From NCBI RefSeq assembly GCF_019656315.1, contig NZ_BPLU01000038.1:558001-622000 (forward strand): 64,000 nucleotides of DNA. Direction: 5' to 3'. The translations under genes were made by a program, and so were the position numbers. Shown piece after piece: positions 1 to 8,383 of this stretch. The notes under the pieces are model-generated. The model did not search any database. It worked only from the letters and a program-made list of their open reading frames with translations, and had not been told where the DNA came from. Source of the DNA: Flavobacterium sp. UMI-01 (GTDB taxonomy: Bacteria; Bacteroidota; Bacteroidia; Flavobacteriales; Flavobacteriaceae). The first letter of the stretch is position 1; every line of letters starts with the position of its first letter.

Positions 1-133
1 CTGATTTTTTGTGTGACAATCCCGGATGCACCATTTGTGCCTGAACTGAAATTGTTAAACATAAAAGCAGAAACAAATAATAGAGCTGCCCTCCTTTCAA
101 GGAAAGCCTTTTTTGAATTCTCAAATGGTTCAT
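1..133 (-). CDS. Alginate-lyase-fold protein, N-terminal fragment cut by window edge
   Basis: Reading the minus strand from an ATG at 133 gives an open frame of 44 codons to the window edge. It starts with a signal peptide of about 33 residues: a basic stretch, a leucine-rich core (residues 17-26), and a V-Q-A-Q cleavage region. It then reads M-V-H-P-G-L-S-H-K-K-S. That motif is the mature N-terminus of the four full-length alginate-lyase-fold proteins in this window (starts at 11020, 48033, 50436 and 53331), so this is almost certainly a fifth paralogue whose body lies outside. The leader has the same GGTTAATTAATT element (forward strand) 20-30 nt upstream as the other lyase genes. Catalytic residues and any sorting domain cannot be seen. 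It follows the LRR gene at 1446-379 after a terminator-like hairpin. Confidence 0.85.
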   Translation of the reverse strand, partial: MNHLRIQKRLSLKGGQLYYLFLLLCLTISVQAQMVHPGLSHKKS

Positions 134-153
134 TTTTTGGTTTTTGGTATTTT

Positions 154-165
154 GGTTAATTAATT
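154..165 (-). promoter_or_regulatory. Conserved leader element AATTAATTAACC
   Basis: Forward strand GGTTAATTAATT, about 21 nt upstream of the start codon at 133. Related forms (GGTTAATTAAT, GGTTAGTTAATT, GGTTGGGTTAAT, GGTTAGGGTTAATTAGT) precede the genes starting at 48033, 50436, 53331, 55906 and 59868. Its function is unknown; the position fits a 5' untranslated leader rather than a -33/-7 promoter. Confidence 0.4.
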
Positions 166-253
166 ATAAACTAGCAAATTGCAGTAATCTTCTTAAACAC
201 TTAAGTATTTTTGTCCATGAAAAAAAATAATTTTCGTTAGCTAAATCACCTTA

Positions 254-312
254 CGATATTATTCAAAATATAACATTTGTACTATTAATTCCCATTCAAA
301 ACATATAAAAAA
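254..312 (-). repeat. Leader repeat unit, copy 1
   Basis: A 59-bp segment that matches 1485-1543 at 52 of 59 positions and joins directly onto the terminator stem. On the minus strand it contains two TA-N2-TTTTG-like sequences, near the Bacteroidota -7 consensus TAnnTTTG, so it may hold the promoter of the next gene. The promoter role is inference. Confidence 0.6.
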
Positions 313-343
313 ACACCCATTTCAAAATGAAATGAGTGTTTTT
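309..343 (-). terminator. Hairpin terminator after LRR gene 1
   Basis: Two 16-nt arms (309-324 and 328-343) pair with one mismatch around a 3-nt loop. The outer arms are A-tract and T-tract, so it could end transcription on either strand. It lies about 36 nt past the stop of the LRR gene. Confidence 0.65.
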
Positions 344-378
344 CAAAAAATTGACAATTTAAAATTACATTTTGTAAA

Positions 379-1446
379 TTATTGTTTTACAATACGTTTT
401 GTGAATTCGCCATTTTCAGTTTTCACATTAAATAAATAGATTCCTGTATTTAAGCCTGAAAGATTGATTTCTGATTGTGCATCATTTACTTTTTTAGTCA
501 ACAAAGCTTTACCATTCAAATCATACACAATTACATCCACAGCATTCGCCGAATCCATTTTTAAAGTTACATTTCCTGTTGTTGGATTTGGATAAACAAC
601 AGCTCCTAATTCTTTTTCTACATTGTGTGTACTTAACGGTGCGCTTTCTATGATGTTAGCTGCTCCTACTTGAAGCCAAGGTTGAGTAGTTTCATAAGTA
701 CTTTTCGTACCTGCAGGTACATAAATCTTTACATTCGTAGGAGTTATAGCTTGCCAAGTAGTGGTAGTATAAGTCCCCGTAGTAAATGTAACACTAGCAG
801 GATTCGCCCATTTCACTGTCACTTCAGTCAAGGCTGCACATCCTCTAAAAAGTTGTCCTTTAATAGAACTTACCGAAGCTGGTATATTCATACTTGTAAT
901 TCCCGTTTCTCTTAATGCTCCTTCACCGATAATTGTTGCAATAGGAATATTTACTTTTGTGATATTAGTACAAAACACAAAAGTATAATCTCCAAAAGTA
1001 GTACAAGCAGGTAAATTCATTTCTCCTGTCAAACCAGTACAATTGGCAAAAGTATTAGAACCCGAATCAACAATATGATCCAAATTGATTGAGGTCAAAT
1101 TTGGGTTAGTTCTAAATGAGTGAGCTGACAATGTCGTAACAGAAGGTGGTAATGTTACAGTTCTCACATTCGTATTTGCTGGATTTCTTCCAGTCCCGCT
1201 AGTAGCATGAGCACTAAATGCACCATTACCAATTTGTTTAACAGTATATGTTATTCCTAAATTCATAACAGTACCTGGTATAACGACATCAACTGGAGCA
1301 CTTGGAAATACTGACCACCCTGTAACTTCGCAATAGTTATTAGTTACATCAATTACATTGTAATTGAATGTACCATCATTAAAAGTTTGCGCACTAATTG
1401 TCCCTGTTACCAACATGACAATCCATAATAGTAAAGTTTTTTTCAT
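379..1446 (-). CDS. BspA-type LRR_5 surface protein with T9SS sorting domain
   Basis: A 355-residue protein with a signal peptide (residues 1-19, ending I-S-A-Q). The middle (about 60-260) is made of irregular BspA/LRR_5-type leucine-rich repeats, with recurrent V-T-L-P-x-S-V-T-T-L and L-T-x-x-N-(L/I) patterns. The last about 80 residues form a T9SS type A sorting domain (Y-P-N-P-T-T-G, then G-I-Y-L-F and a basic end R-I-V-K-Q). The family mediates adhesion or protein and carbohydrate contact in several Bacteroidota; no enzymatic activity is expected. It is followed by a terminator and preceded by a second LRR paralogue (3231-1612), from which it is separated by another terminator, so it is probably transcribed alone. 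Its ligand cannot be read from sequence. Confidence 0.85.
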   Translation of the reverse strand: MKKTLLLWIVMLVTGTISAQTFNDGTFNYNVIDVTNNYCEVTGWSVFPSAPVDVVIPGTVMNLGITYTVKQIGNGAFSAHATSGTGRNPANTNVRTVTLPPSVTTLSAHSFRTNPNLTSINLDHIVDSGSNTFANCTGLTGEMNLPACTTFGDYTFVFCTNITKVNIPIATIIGEGALRETGITSMNIPASVSSIKGQLFRGCAALTEVTVKWANPASVTFTTGTYTTTTWQAITPTNVKIYVPAGTKSTYETTQPWLQVGAANIIESAPLSTHNVEKELGAVVYPNPTTGNVTLKMDSANAVDVIVYDLNGKALLTKKVNDAQSEINLSGLNTGIYLFNVKTENGEFTKRIVKQ

Positions 1447-1484
1447 AAATAAAATGTTTAAGTTAGTTGTTTAAATTCACTATG

Positions 1485-1543
1485 CGATATTATTCAAAAT
1501 CTAACATTTACACTATCAATTATCATTCAAAACCTATAAAAAA
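1485..1543 (-). repeat. Leader repeat unit, copy 2
   Basis: Matches 254-312 at 52 of 59 positions and sits in the same place, between a terminator stem (1540-1574) and the start of the next gene (1446). A looser third version follows the terminator at 3321-3358. Confidence 0.6.
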
Positions 1544-1574
1544 GCGCCCATTTTTCAACGAAATAGGCGCTTTT
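1540..1574 (-). terminator. Hairpin terminator after LRR gene 2
   Basis: AAAAGCGCC (1540-1548) pairs with GGCGCTTTT (1566-1574), extended inward by an imperfect TTTC/GAAA section. It lies 38 nt past the stop at 1612. Confidence 0.7.
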
Positions 1575-1611
1575 AAAATAAATTTGACAATATGAAATTA
1601 AATGCTATAAA

Positions 1612-3231
1612 TTATTGTTTTACGATTCGTTTTACAAACTCTCCAGTATCTGTTTTAACCTTAAACAAGTAGATTCCTGAAGACACATTTGACAAGTTAA
1701 TTTGTGACTCTGAATCAGTTACTTCTTGTTGTAAAACCACTCTCCCGTTAAGGTCATAAACAGCAATAGCTGCTTTTTCAGATTGTTTGCTTTTTACAGT
1801 AATCAACTCTTTGGTTGGATTAGGGTAAAAATCCCAATTGCTTTCCAATTGAAAGTTTTTGGTACTCAACGTTGGGTCTTCGATGATATTAGCATCTAAA
1901 AAAGCAGACCAGCCTGTCGCTGCTACATATGCAGGTTTAGCACCTACAGGGACGTATAATTTAGCCAAAGTTCCGATACCAATTGGTGTTTTTGGAGTAC
2001 CTCCTGTTACAAAAGCAGCTAGTGGAAGGACAGGAGTTGCGACATTTACTTTAAGAGTCGCTAATTTCCCAATAGAATACAATGCATTGGTTCCAATTGA
2101 GGTAAGTGCATTTCCTATATTTATTTCAGTTAAATTTGTATCATACACAAATGCATAGTCTGCGATTGTTTGAACTTTAGGAAGGTTTATGGTTGTAAGT
2201 CCTGTCATACGACCCAATCCATTTGATCCAATCGCTGTTACCTTATTCAAATCCAAAGAAGTTATGGCATTACAATCTCTAAAAGCATTTGCCCCAATTG
2301 TAGTTACTCCAGAGGTATTAATTGCAGTCAGTTTTGTGCAATTTTGAAATGCATTATCACCTATCGTTGTTAAAGCACTCGAAACCGACAAACTTTCCAA
2401 ATTAGTACAGCCCCAAAATCCTGAACCTCCAATTGAAGTCACGTTTTCTAAATTTGGAATACTGGTCAAACCTGTACAACCGTAAAACGCACTACCATCA
2501 ATCATCGTAATTGAAGCCGCTGGAATGGTCAAATTCACCAATTTAGGACAGTTTTTTACACATGCTAATATTAAGGAAGTAACTGTAGTAGGAAGCGACA
2601 GTGTTGTAAGTTCCGAACATCCTTGAAACATCGTATTAGACAATGAAGTTAATCCTGAATTCGTCAAATTAGCTGTGACTAAGGATAAACAATCTCTAAA
2701 AGCCGCAGTACCCACTGTTGTGAGTGCAGGATTAGAAAGCGTAAGCGATGTAATTTTTGACCCCTGAAAAGCTGATGCTCCAATCACTGCCAAACCACTT
2801 GGAATTGTTGAAGTAAGACCACTTGACTGAAATGCACTTCCTAATACCGTAGTAATATTGTCAAGATTAACCGTAGCTAATGCTGTACATCCTCTGAAAG
2901 CATCATAACCTATCGTTGTTACTGTACTTGGAAGAGTAATTGCAGTAATAGCCGTTTTTGCTTCAAAAGCTCCTTCAGGACCACCCGCTGAAGCAATATG
3001 AGTTCCAATAGAAGTTACTGAATAGACAGTAGGAATCGCATCTGATGCCGTTGCAGGAATACTTAAAGTGGTTGCAGCACTTGTAGTACCTGTCACTGTT
3101 ACTTCATTTGGAGCTACTGAAGTTACTTTGTACGTAAAATCACCATCAGTAAAAGTGTCTCCTACTGCTTGCGCTTGGCAAACGGTTAAAGTAAATAGGG
3201 TAATCCCTAATACTAGTAAAGTTTTTTTCAT
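1612..3231 (-). CDS. BspA-type LRR_5 surface protein with T9SS sorting domain, longer paralogue
   Basis: A 539-residue protein with a signal peptide (1-21, ending C-Q-A-Q). Roughly residues 75-440 hold at least a dozen LRR_5/BspA repeats with the pattern A-F-x-x-C-x-x-L-x-x-(I/L)-x-L, for example around F-R-G-C-T-A-L-A-T-V and F-Q-N-C-T-K-L-T-A-I. A T9SS type A domain follows (about 460-539: F-Y-P-N-P-T-K, G-I-Y-L-F-K-V, R-I-V-K-Q). Its sorting domain is close to that of the neighbour at 379-1446 and the two genes look like a tandem duplication with different repeat numbers. It should be surface-anchored or released. A role in attachment to the polysaccharide source is inferred only from its place beside T9SS-exported lyases. 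Confidence 0.87.
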   Translation of the reverse strand: MKKTLLVLGITLFTLTVCQAQAVGDTFTDGDFTYKVTSVAPNEVTVTGTTSAATTLSIPATASDAIPTVYSVTSIGTHIASAGGPEGAFEAKTAITAITLPSTVTTIGYDAFRGCTALATVNLDNITTVLGSAFQSSGLTSTIPSGLAVIGASAFQGSKITSLTLSNPALTTVGTAAFRDCLSLVTANLTNSGLTSLSNTMFQGCSELTTLSLPTTVTSLILACVKNCPKLVNLTIPAASITMIDGSAFYGCTGLTSIPNLENVTSIGGSGFWGCTNLESLSVSSALTTIGDNAFQNCTKLTAINTSGVTTIGANAFRDCNAITSLDLNKVTAIGSNGLGRMTGLTTINLPKVQTIADYAFVYDTNLTEINIGNALTSIGTNALYSIGKLATLKVNVATPVLPLAAFVTGGTPKTPIGIGTLAKLYVPVGAKPAYVAATGWSAFLDANIIEDPTLSTKNFQLESNWDFYPNPTKELITVKSKQSEKAAIAVYDLNGRVVLQQEVTDSESQINLSNVSSGIYLFKVKTDTGEFVKRIVKQ

Positions 3232-3320
3232 AATTAAAGTTGTTAAAATTAGTTAATAATAGACTGCTATATTACTTACATCTAAGGATTTATTAGATAA
3301 ATTATCACTCAAATCCTATA

Positions 3321-3358
3321 AAAAAAGTGCCATTTTCTTAACGAAAAGGCACTTTTTT
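3321..3358 (-). terminator. Hairpin terminator after the lyase/beta-helix operon
   Basis: AAAAAAGTGCC (3321-3331) pairs with GGCACTTTTTT (3348-3358), with an internal TTTTC/GAAAA pairing. It lies 30 nt past the stop at 3388 and ends the unit 11020-3388. Confidence 0.75.
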
Positions 3359-3387
3359 AGCTTTTAACAACTCAGATTGTGTAGTTT

Positions 3388-6123
3388 TTATCTTTTTAAG
3401 ATTTTTGCATCATATATCTTATCCTCTTTCTTAATTTTTATAAAATATACACCATTTGCAAACCGACTACTATCAATTACACATTCGTCTGAATCAATGT
3501 TTTTTTGCAGCACCAATTCCCCCAAAACCGTATAGATTTCCATCACTGCTCCAGCCTGTTCCAACACCACAAAACTATCGTTGACAGGATTAGGATAGAG
3601 TTTCACTTGTGATACATTTTTATCTTCTATACCCAATGTGCTTGTACCATATACCTCTACCTCAGCTAAGGTTAAACCATAATCTGAGGTTTTTGAAACT
3701 CGAACCACTTTACCCACTACATCTCCTGTACTTATCACAATAGACGGACTAGGTGGTGTTGTAATCAATCGCGAAAAAGTAACTTCTCCATTGGCATTGA
3801 GCACCTCAACCGTAAAATTATTCAGTCGATCTCCATAGTTGCTTCCTGTACGGTTGTACACCACAATATCCCAGATGGTTTTGTTGGCTCCTAAATCAAC
3901 CTTCCACCATTTTAAAGTATTAGAACCATTCGTTCCATGTTCGGTATGCGTTACAGAATTCTTAGAAAAATCTCCATTTGTGTTTCCATCATTGGCTCTT
4001 TCGGCTACTCCTCCATAGGCAGTAGTTGATTGACTTGCTACACCTCCATTACTGGATAGTGCTAGATTATTTTCCGTTGAATAAGTAGTCGTTACATAAC
4101 TCGTATCCATTAAATTCCCATCAACAGAATAACAATTTATAAAAGTAGTACCCAATTTTTTTGCTGTCACTAAACCTGAAGCACTAACGGTTGCAATGGA
4201 AGGATCGGCACTAACATAAATTACATTCGTATTGGTCGCATTGGCAGGATACACCTGAGTGGTGAGCTGTTGTGTAGCTCCTACATTCAATTGCATTTTA
4301 TACGGAGCAATAGACACCCATTGTACAGGCACATTAGCAGTACCTTGCAAGTTCAAATCAAACCAGTTGATATTCCATCCACCTGCTTGTGCATACAAAC
4401 GGATGGTTTGTAAACCTGCCGTTAACGATATTGACGTACTCAAGGTAGTCCACGTTTGTACCCCTCCTGTTGCATTAATTGTGGCTGTGGCCAAGGTATT
4501 CCCTTGGGACTGAATCAAAACAACCCCTCCACCAGACTGACTCGCCACACGGTAATTGAAGCTATAAACTCCCGTAGAAGGCACATTAATGGCGTATTCC
4601 ATCCAGTCACCAGCCTCAATATTCTTGACATTTTGAACCCCATTTACATCAGCGGTCGTTTCCACTTGCACCCCATTCATAGCCGTATAATTTTCTGCTT
4701 CAAAATACAAGCTCGAAGCAGTACAACTAAGCGAAGAAATCGTATTATTACTCCCTGTATTAGTTACTGTTCCACACGATTTAATGGTATTGTTAGTACT
4801 CTTAACACCACTCAAAATGGGATTACTTGTATAGTTATTCAGTTTCACATTCGAAGATGAAAAACCAGTAGGATTGGTAGAACCAAATCGCAATCCTCGG
4901 CGATCCCCTGATAAAACAATATCCATTTGGTCATTAGCGTAGGATTGTGTATTTCTAAAGTTTAAGGTATGGCCTTCGCCACCAATGTACGCCAACATAT
5001 TATTTCCATAAGCCCCTTCGTTGCTAAGAACGGTTAAATCCACCGTATTGTTTTTATCCGAATCATATTCATCTACATACAAAGGTCCGTATTTAGTATC
5101 CCCTCTTGAATTAACTACTGTAGCACCAGACCCCACACTGTACTGTGTTTCGCATTCGATAGTCGTACAATTGTTGACATATTTGGTATTATTAGCAAAA
5201 CCAATAACCACACCCGAGCGCATTCTTTTTACGGTACAATCTATCACATTCATATTTGACGTACTGGTCGTAACCCCTGTTTGCCAATGAGGGCCATCAT
5301 TATACGCACGAATACCATCTTCTTGCTTGCTAAACATCCAACCCGCAGGGACTGTATATCCATAAACCGTCATAAAGTTTACCAAATCAGCTGGTGAGCC
5401 TGTTCCTGCTTCCGCCAAAACATCATCAGTCGTTCGTAATTCTCCTTCTAAATAGCACCCTTCAACTGTGGTATTAATTCCACCTTGTACAAAAATTCCG
5501 TGACCGTAAGCGTGATGCATAATGGTACAGTTTTTAACATGATTGTTTTCGCCTCTTACCAATATCGCTGCATGTTTGTTATGTCCTATAACCGCTCCAG
5601 AGCCTTTACCAAACATATCACCGTACCCATAAGGATACGACCCTCTAACGGTCATGTGTATTCCTTCTAATCTGTTTCCAATACCATCCAATGCAATTCC
5701 TAAGGCTGTTTTATTGGGTTTGGTCCATCCAATATCTTCCATTGTAAGGTTTTTTATCACCACATTCGAACCAGTCACATGAATTTCATTCACGTGATTA
5801 CTTCCAAATTTGGTAAAAACCTTCGTATCAATATTGATTTTGACTCCTGTAAAATCATAAGTACTATTAGAGCCTGAAAAATGGAGCAACATTGTATTAT
5901 CCGTAAATAAAGGATGTACCGTTCCATACAAACCGTTATCAATATCCGCTTCTGTAATCGAATAAGTTCCTGGTGTCATCACAATATTTACTCCATTATC
6001 ATCTAAATAAGGTAATAATTGAGCTAGTGAATTTACCGTTGTTTGTGCATAGCCTCCTAAAGGAATGCCGACACAGAAAAGCATTAAAAAAAAGAAATTC
6101 GCTATTTTTTTTATGGGTTTCAT
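3388..6123 (-). CDS. Parallel beta-helix protein with CBM6, Big_2, F5/8C and T9SS domains
   Basis: A 911-residue modular protein. Domains: signal peptide 1-26; right-handed parallel beta-helix about 28-480; CBM6-like carbohydrate-binding module about 490-610 (Y-F-E-A-E-N-Y start, W-M-E-Y-A); bacterial Ig-like Big_2 about 617-690; F5/8 type C (discoidin-like) about 692-830; T9SS type A sorting domain 840-911. The helix shares a signature with four other proteins in this window: G-S-Y-P-Y-G-Y-G-D at 161-169, K-H at 183-184, G-H-x-x-F-V-Q-G at 207-214 and R-T-T-D at 230-233. The fold and the clustered basic residues suggest a polysaccharide lyase or glycosidase, but I cannot assign a CAZy family. 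It is third in an operon with a beta-helix paralogue (25 bp upstream) and an alginate-lyase-fold gene. Expected at the cell surface. Confidence 0.8.
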   Translation of the reverse strand: MKPIKKIANFFFLMLFCVGIPLGGYAQTTVNSLAQLLPYLDDNGVNIVMTPGTYSITEADIDNGLYGTVHPLFTDNTMLLHFSGSNSTYDFTGVKINIDTKVFTKFGSNHVNEIHVTGSNVVIKNLTMEDIGWTKPNKTALGIALDGIGNRLEGIHMTVRGSYPYGYGDMFGKGSGAVIGHNKHAAILVRGENNHVKNCTIMHHAYGHGIFVQGGINTTVEGCYLEGELRTTDDVLAEAGTGSPADLVNFMTVYGYTVPAGWMFSKQEDGIRAYNDGPHWQTGVTTSTSNMNVIDCTVKRMRSGVVIGFANNTKYVNNCTTIECETQYSVGSGATVVNSRGDTKYGPLYVDEYDSDKNNTVDLTVLSNEGAYGNNMLAYIGGEGHTLNFRNTQSYANDQMDIVLSGDRRGLRFGSTNPTGFSSSNVKLNNYTSNPILSGVKSTNNTIKSCGTVTNTGSNNTISSLSCTASSLYFEAENYTAMNGVQVETTADVNGVQNVKNIEAGDWMEYAINVPSTGVYSFNYRVASQSGGGVVLIQSQGNTLATATINATGGVQTWTTLSTSISLTAGLQTIRLYAQAGGWNINWFDLNLQGTANVPVQWVSIAPYKMQLNVGATQQLTTQVYPANATNTNVIYVSADPSIATVSASGLVTAKKLGTTFINCYSVDGNLMDTSYVTTTYSTENNLALSSNGGVASQSTTAYGGVAERANDGNTNGDFSKNSVTHTEHGTNGSNTLKWWKVDLGANKTIWDIVVYNRTGSNYGDRLNNFTVEVLNANGEVTFSRLITTPPSPSIVISTGDVVGKVVRVSKTSDYGLTLAEVEVYGTSTLGIEDKNVSQVKLYPNPVNDSFVVLEQAGAVMEIYTVLGELVLQKNIDSDECVIDSSRFANGVYFIKIKKEDKIYDAKILKR

Positions 6124-6148
6124 TTGACTTTTTGGTTATGATTTAAGA

Positions 6149-8362
6149 TTAGTTGATTATTAATTTAGCAGTATGCGTATTGTTTACTGTTACAATATAA
6201 ACTCCTGCTTTTAAGTTGTGTTGAATAGTATTGTCTTCAGAATCCTCACTATAATTTTTCTCAAAAACTAGCACTCCTAAAACCGAATATATTTTAATGT
6301 TTTGTATGGGAACATTGGAAGTTTTTACAGAAAAATTACTATCAGATGACGGGTTAGGATAGACATTTAATTGGTTTTTGACAAAATTGTGGTCGGTTGT
6401 ACTCAATACATTTGCATACCCTTTCAAAGCATTAAGACTGGTAAATGTTTTGATATAATCCAATTTCATTACGGATATAGGATTCACCTCTTTAGTATCC
6501 ACACAATTAAATCCGCTGAGACTCCATACTTGATTCGCAGGTATCAAGGTTGACAAATCCCAATAATAAACATCTGTTGTACCTGGTAAAAGTTTAGAGT
6601 AAGCCAATGTTTCAACTCCATTAACAGATGCGCCATCCTTAAACTGAGTCGCACTACCAGAGGTATTGTTCATGATAAGTACAAAATTAGCATAGGTATC
6701 CGGACGCTCTCCTTTCATTGCTAAAATGGGATAGTTCGCAGGGTTGAGTTTATGGTTGCTTGGATTGGTTTTTCGCCAATAAAAGCGAATATAATCCGCA
6801 CCATTATTTTCAAATGTACAGACCAACTGTTTGTTGGCCTCATCAATAGTCATTACCCCAAAGGTTCCCGAAACATCAGGATTCCACCCATAAAAAGGGT
6901 CTGGATTTTGGGAATTGGCAGCAATTTCAAAAGGTTCATCTATTAAACCTTCTAGGTAGGTATTTTGACATACGGGAGTGCCCAAGGTAATTCCTGTCCC
7001 ATTATTGGTAACCGTTCCATTACTATTAATCGTAGAGGAACTTGCTTTTGACAACACCTCTACAGGCATTTCGGTACAATTGTTTAAAATGATTCCTGAG
7101 GTGTTTTCAGAACCGAGAGGCGAAAAAGGATTAGTTCCTGTAGGTCTTGTACCTCCTACAATAATTTTATGTTGTTGGGCTCTGGTAGTATTCTGCCATT
7201 TTTTGAAAGTCACTTTATGATTGGTTCCCGAAATGGTGGCTAGTGCATGTAAAGTCGTGGTAGGAAGCGTTGGCATTAATTCTAACTCCACTTCTGTTCC
7301 TGTACCACTCAAATATAGCAAAGGACCATTCACGGCATCCCCACGACTGTTTTCGATAACCCCTTCATATATATTATAACCCGCTTCACACCCTGTGGCT
7401 TCACAATTTTGAACTAAAATTGGCCCACCCACTTCAAGAGCAAATCCCACACGGCAATTTCTAGCGGTACAATTAATAAGTGTTACTCCCGCAGTAGTAT
7501 TTCCAGTCCCTTCTCCATAGGTGCGAAACCCACATTCGCTTAAGGATTTAGTATATCCTGGAGTAATTACTTTGTTTCCATCATAATTAGGATATACGGC
7601 TTCAAAATTTTTATTATAAGCCAATCCTGAAGTTTCAGCTAGCATACTATCGGTTGTTCGGGTAACTGCTTCGGCATAACAATTTTGAAAAAGCACATTC
7701 CGTCCGCCTTGTACAAAAAACAAGTGACCAAAGGATTGTGAGTAAATAGAACATCCTATAATAGAAACATTCAGACCACCTACTAATAAGCCACTATGTT
7801 TTCGCATAGGAACTAAACTCCCTCCGCCTTTACCTAGTAAATCACCATAGCCATAAGGCGAAGAACCGCTCATATTCAGTCGCACATTCTCGACAACAAT
7901 ATCATTTCCTGAGACTACCATGGACTGTCCTCCACTGGCTGTTGGGCTATTACCAATATCTGTAACCGTCAAGCCTTTAAAATTAATGTTGTTACCCGCT
8001 AAATGAAATTCGATAACATTTGAACCTAAATCATTTAATAAAGCGGTATCTACATTAATAGTAACCCCTGTTAAGTCAAAAATGTTATTGCTACCACTAA
8101 ACAAAATCATTGCCCTTCTGCCATAAGAATCGGCAGGAGTGTTATTCGCAATTACCGTTGGTGTTAAGTAATCAATCATATTGTAAACCCCAGGAGTCAT
8201 CTTGATGGTTTGGTTGGATTGTGAAGCAACAGTAGCTAGTTCAGCAATACTTGATACGGTAATTTGTCCCACGGCAGAAAAAGTGGCAGATAAGAACGCT
8301 AGTAAAAAAAATATACCTTTATATTCTTTTAAAAACTGCTTTTTTTTGTTCAATGAATTCAT
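6149..8362 (-). CDS. Parallel beta-helix protein with accessory beta-domain and T9SS sorting domain
   Basis: A 737-residue exported protein. A longer-than-usual N-terminal signal (about 1-32, ending F-S-A-V-G-Q) precedes a beta-helix of about 35-480 carrying the shared signature G-S-S-P-Y-G-Y-G-D-L-L-G-K-G, then R-K-H-S, G-H-L-F-F-V-Q-G-G and R-T-T-D-S-M-L-A-E. About 485-655 is a separate beta-rich module with W-N-P-D, Y-I-R-F-Y-W-R-K and Y-Y-W-D-L-S that I cannot name; it may bind glycan. The T9SS type A domain covers about 662-737. It lies 21 bp downstream of the lyase gene at 11020-8384 and 25 bp upstream of the next beta-helix gene, so the three are probably cotranscribed. It is most like the protein at 55906-53858 in its beta-helix part. 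Confidence 0.8.
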   Translation of the reverse strand: MNSLNKKKQFLKEYKGIFFLLAFLSATFSAVGQITVSSIAELATVASQSNQTIKMTPGVYNMIDYLTPTVIANNTPADSYGRRAMILFSGSNNIFDLTGVTINVDTALLNDLGSNVIEFHLAGNNINFKGLTVTDIGNSPTASGGQSMVVSGNDIVVENVRLNMSGSSPYGYGDLLGKGGGSLVPMRKHSGLLVGGLNVSIIGCSIYSQSFGHLFFVQGGRNVLFQNCYAEAVTRTTDSMLAETSGLAYNKNFEAVYPNYDGNKVITPGYTKSLSECGFRTYGEGTGNTTAGVTLINCTARNCRVGFALEVGGPILVQNCEATGCEAGYNIYEGVIENSRGDAVNGPLLYLSGTGTEVELELMPTLPTTTLHALATISGTNHKVTFKKWQNTTRAQQHKIIVGGTRPTGTNPFSPLGSENTSGIILNNCTEMPVEVLSKASSSTINSNGTVTNNGTGITLGTPVCQNTYLEGLIDEPFEIAANSQNPDPFYGWNPDVSGTFGVMTIDEANKQLVCTFENNGADYIRFYWRKTNPSNHKLNPANYPILAMKGERPDTYANFVLIMNNTSGSATQFKDGASVNGVETLAYSKLLPGTTDVYYWDLSTLIPANQVWSLSGFNCVDTKEVNPISVMKLDYIKTFTSLNALKGYANVLSTTDHNFVKNQLNVYPNPSSDSNFSVKTSNVPIQNIKIYSVLGVLVFEKNYSEDSEDNTIQHNLKAGVYIVTVNNTHTAKLIIN

Positions 8363-8383
8363 CTTAGCTAAAATATGTTTGTT

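Larger units (their letters stand above)
134..378. other. Intergenic leader region upstream of the edge lyase gene
   Basis: No gene. It holds, in minus-strand order, a terminator-like hairpin (309-343), one copy of a repeated 59-bp leader unit (254-312), an AT-rich stretch and the ATTAATTAACC leader element (154-165). It probably separates the LRR transcript from the lyase gene starting at 133. Confidence 0.6.

Noticed and set aside
1612..3231. Repeats in the LRR gene as a possible CRISPR or tandem DNA repeat
   Set aside because: The periodicity is in the protein (LRR_5 repeats); the DNA units are too diverged and are continuous coding sequence.
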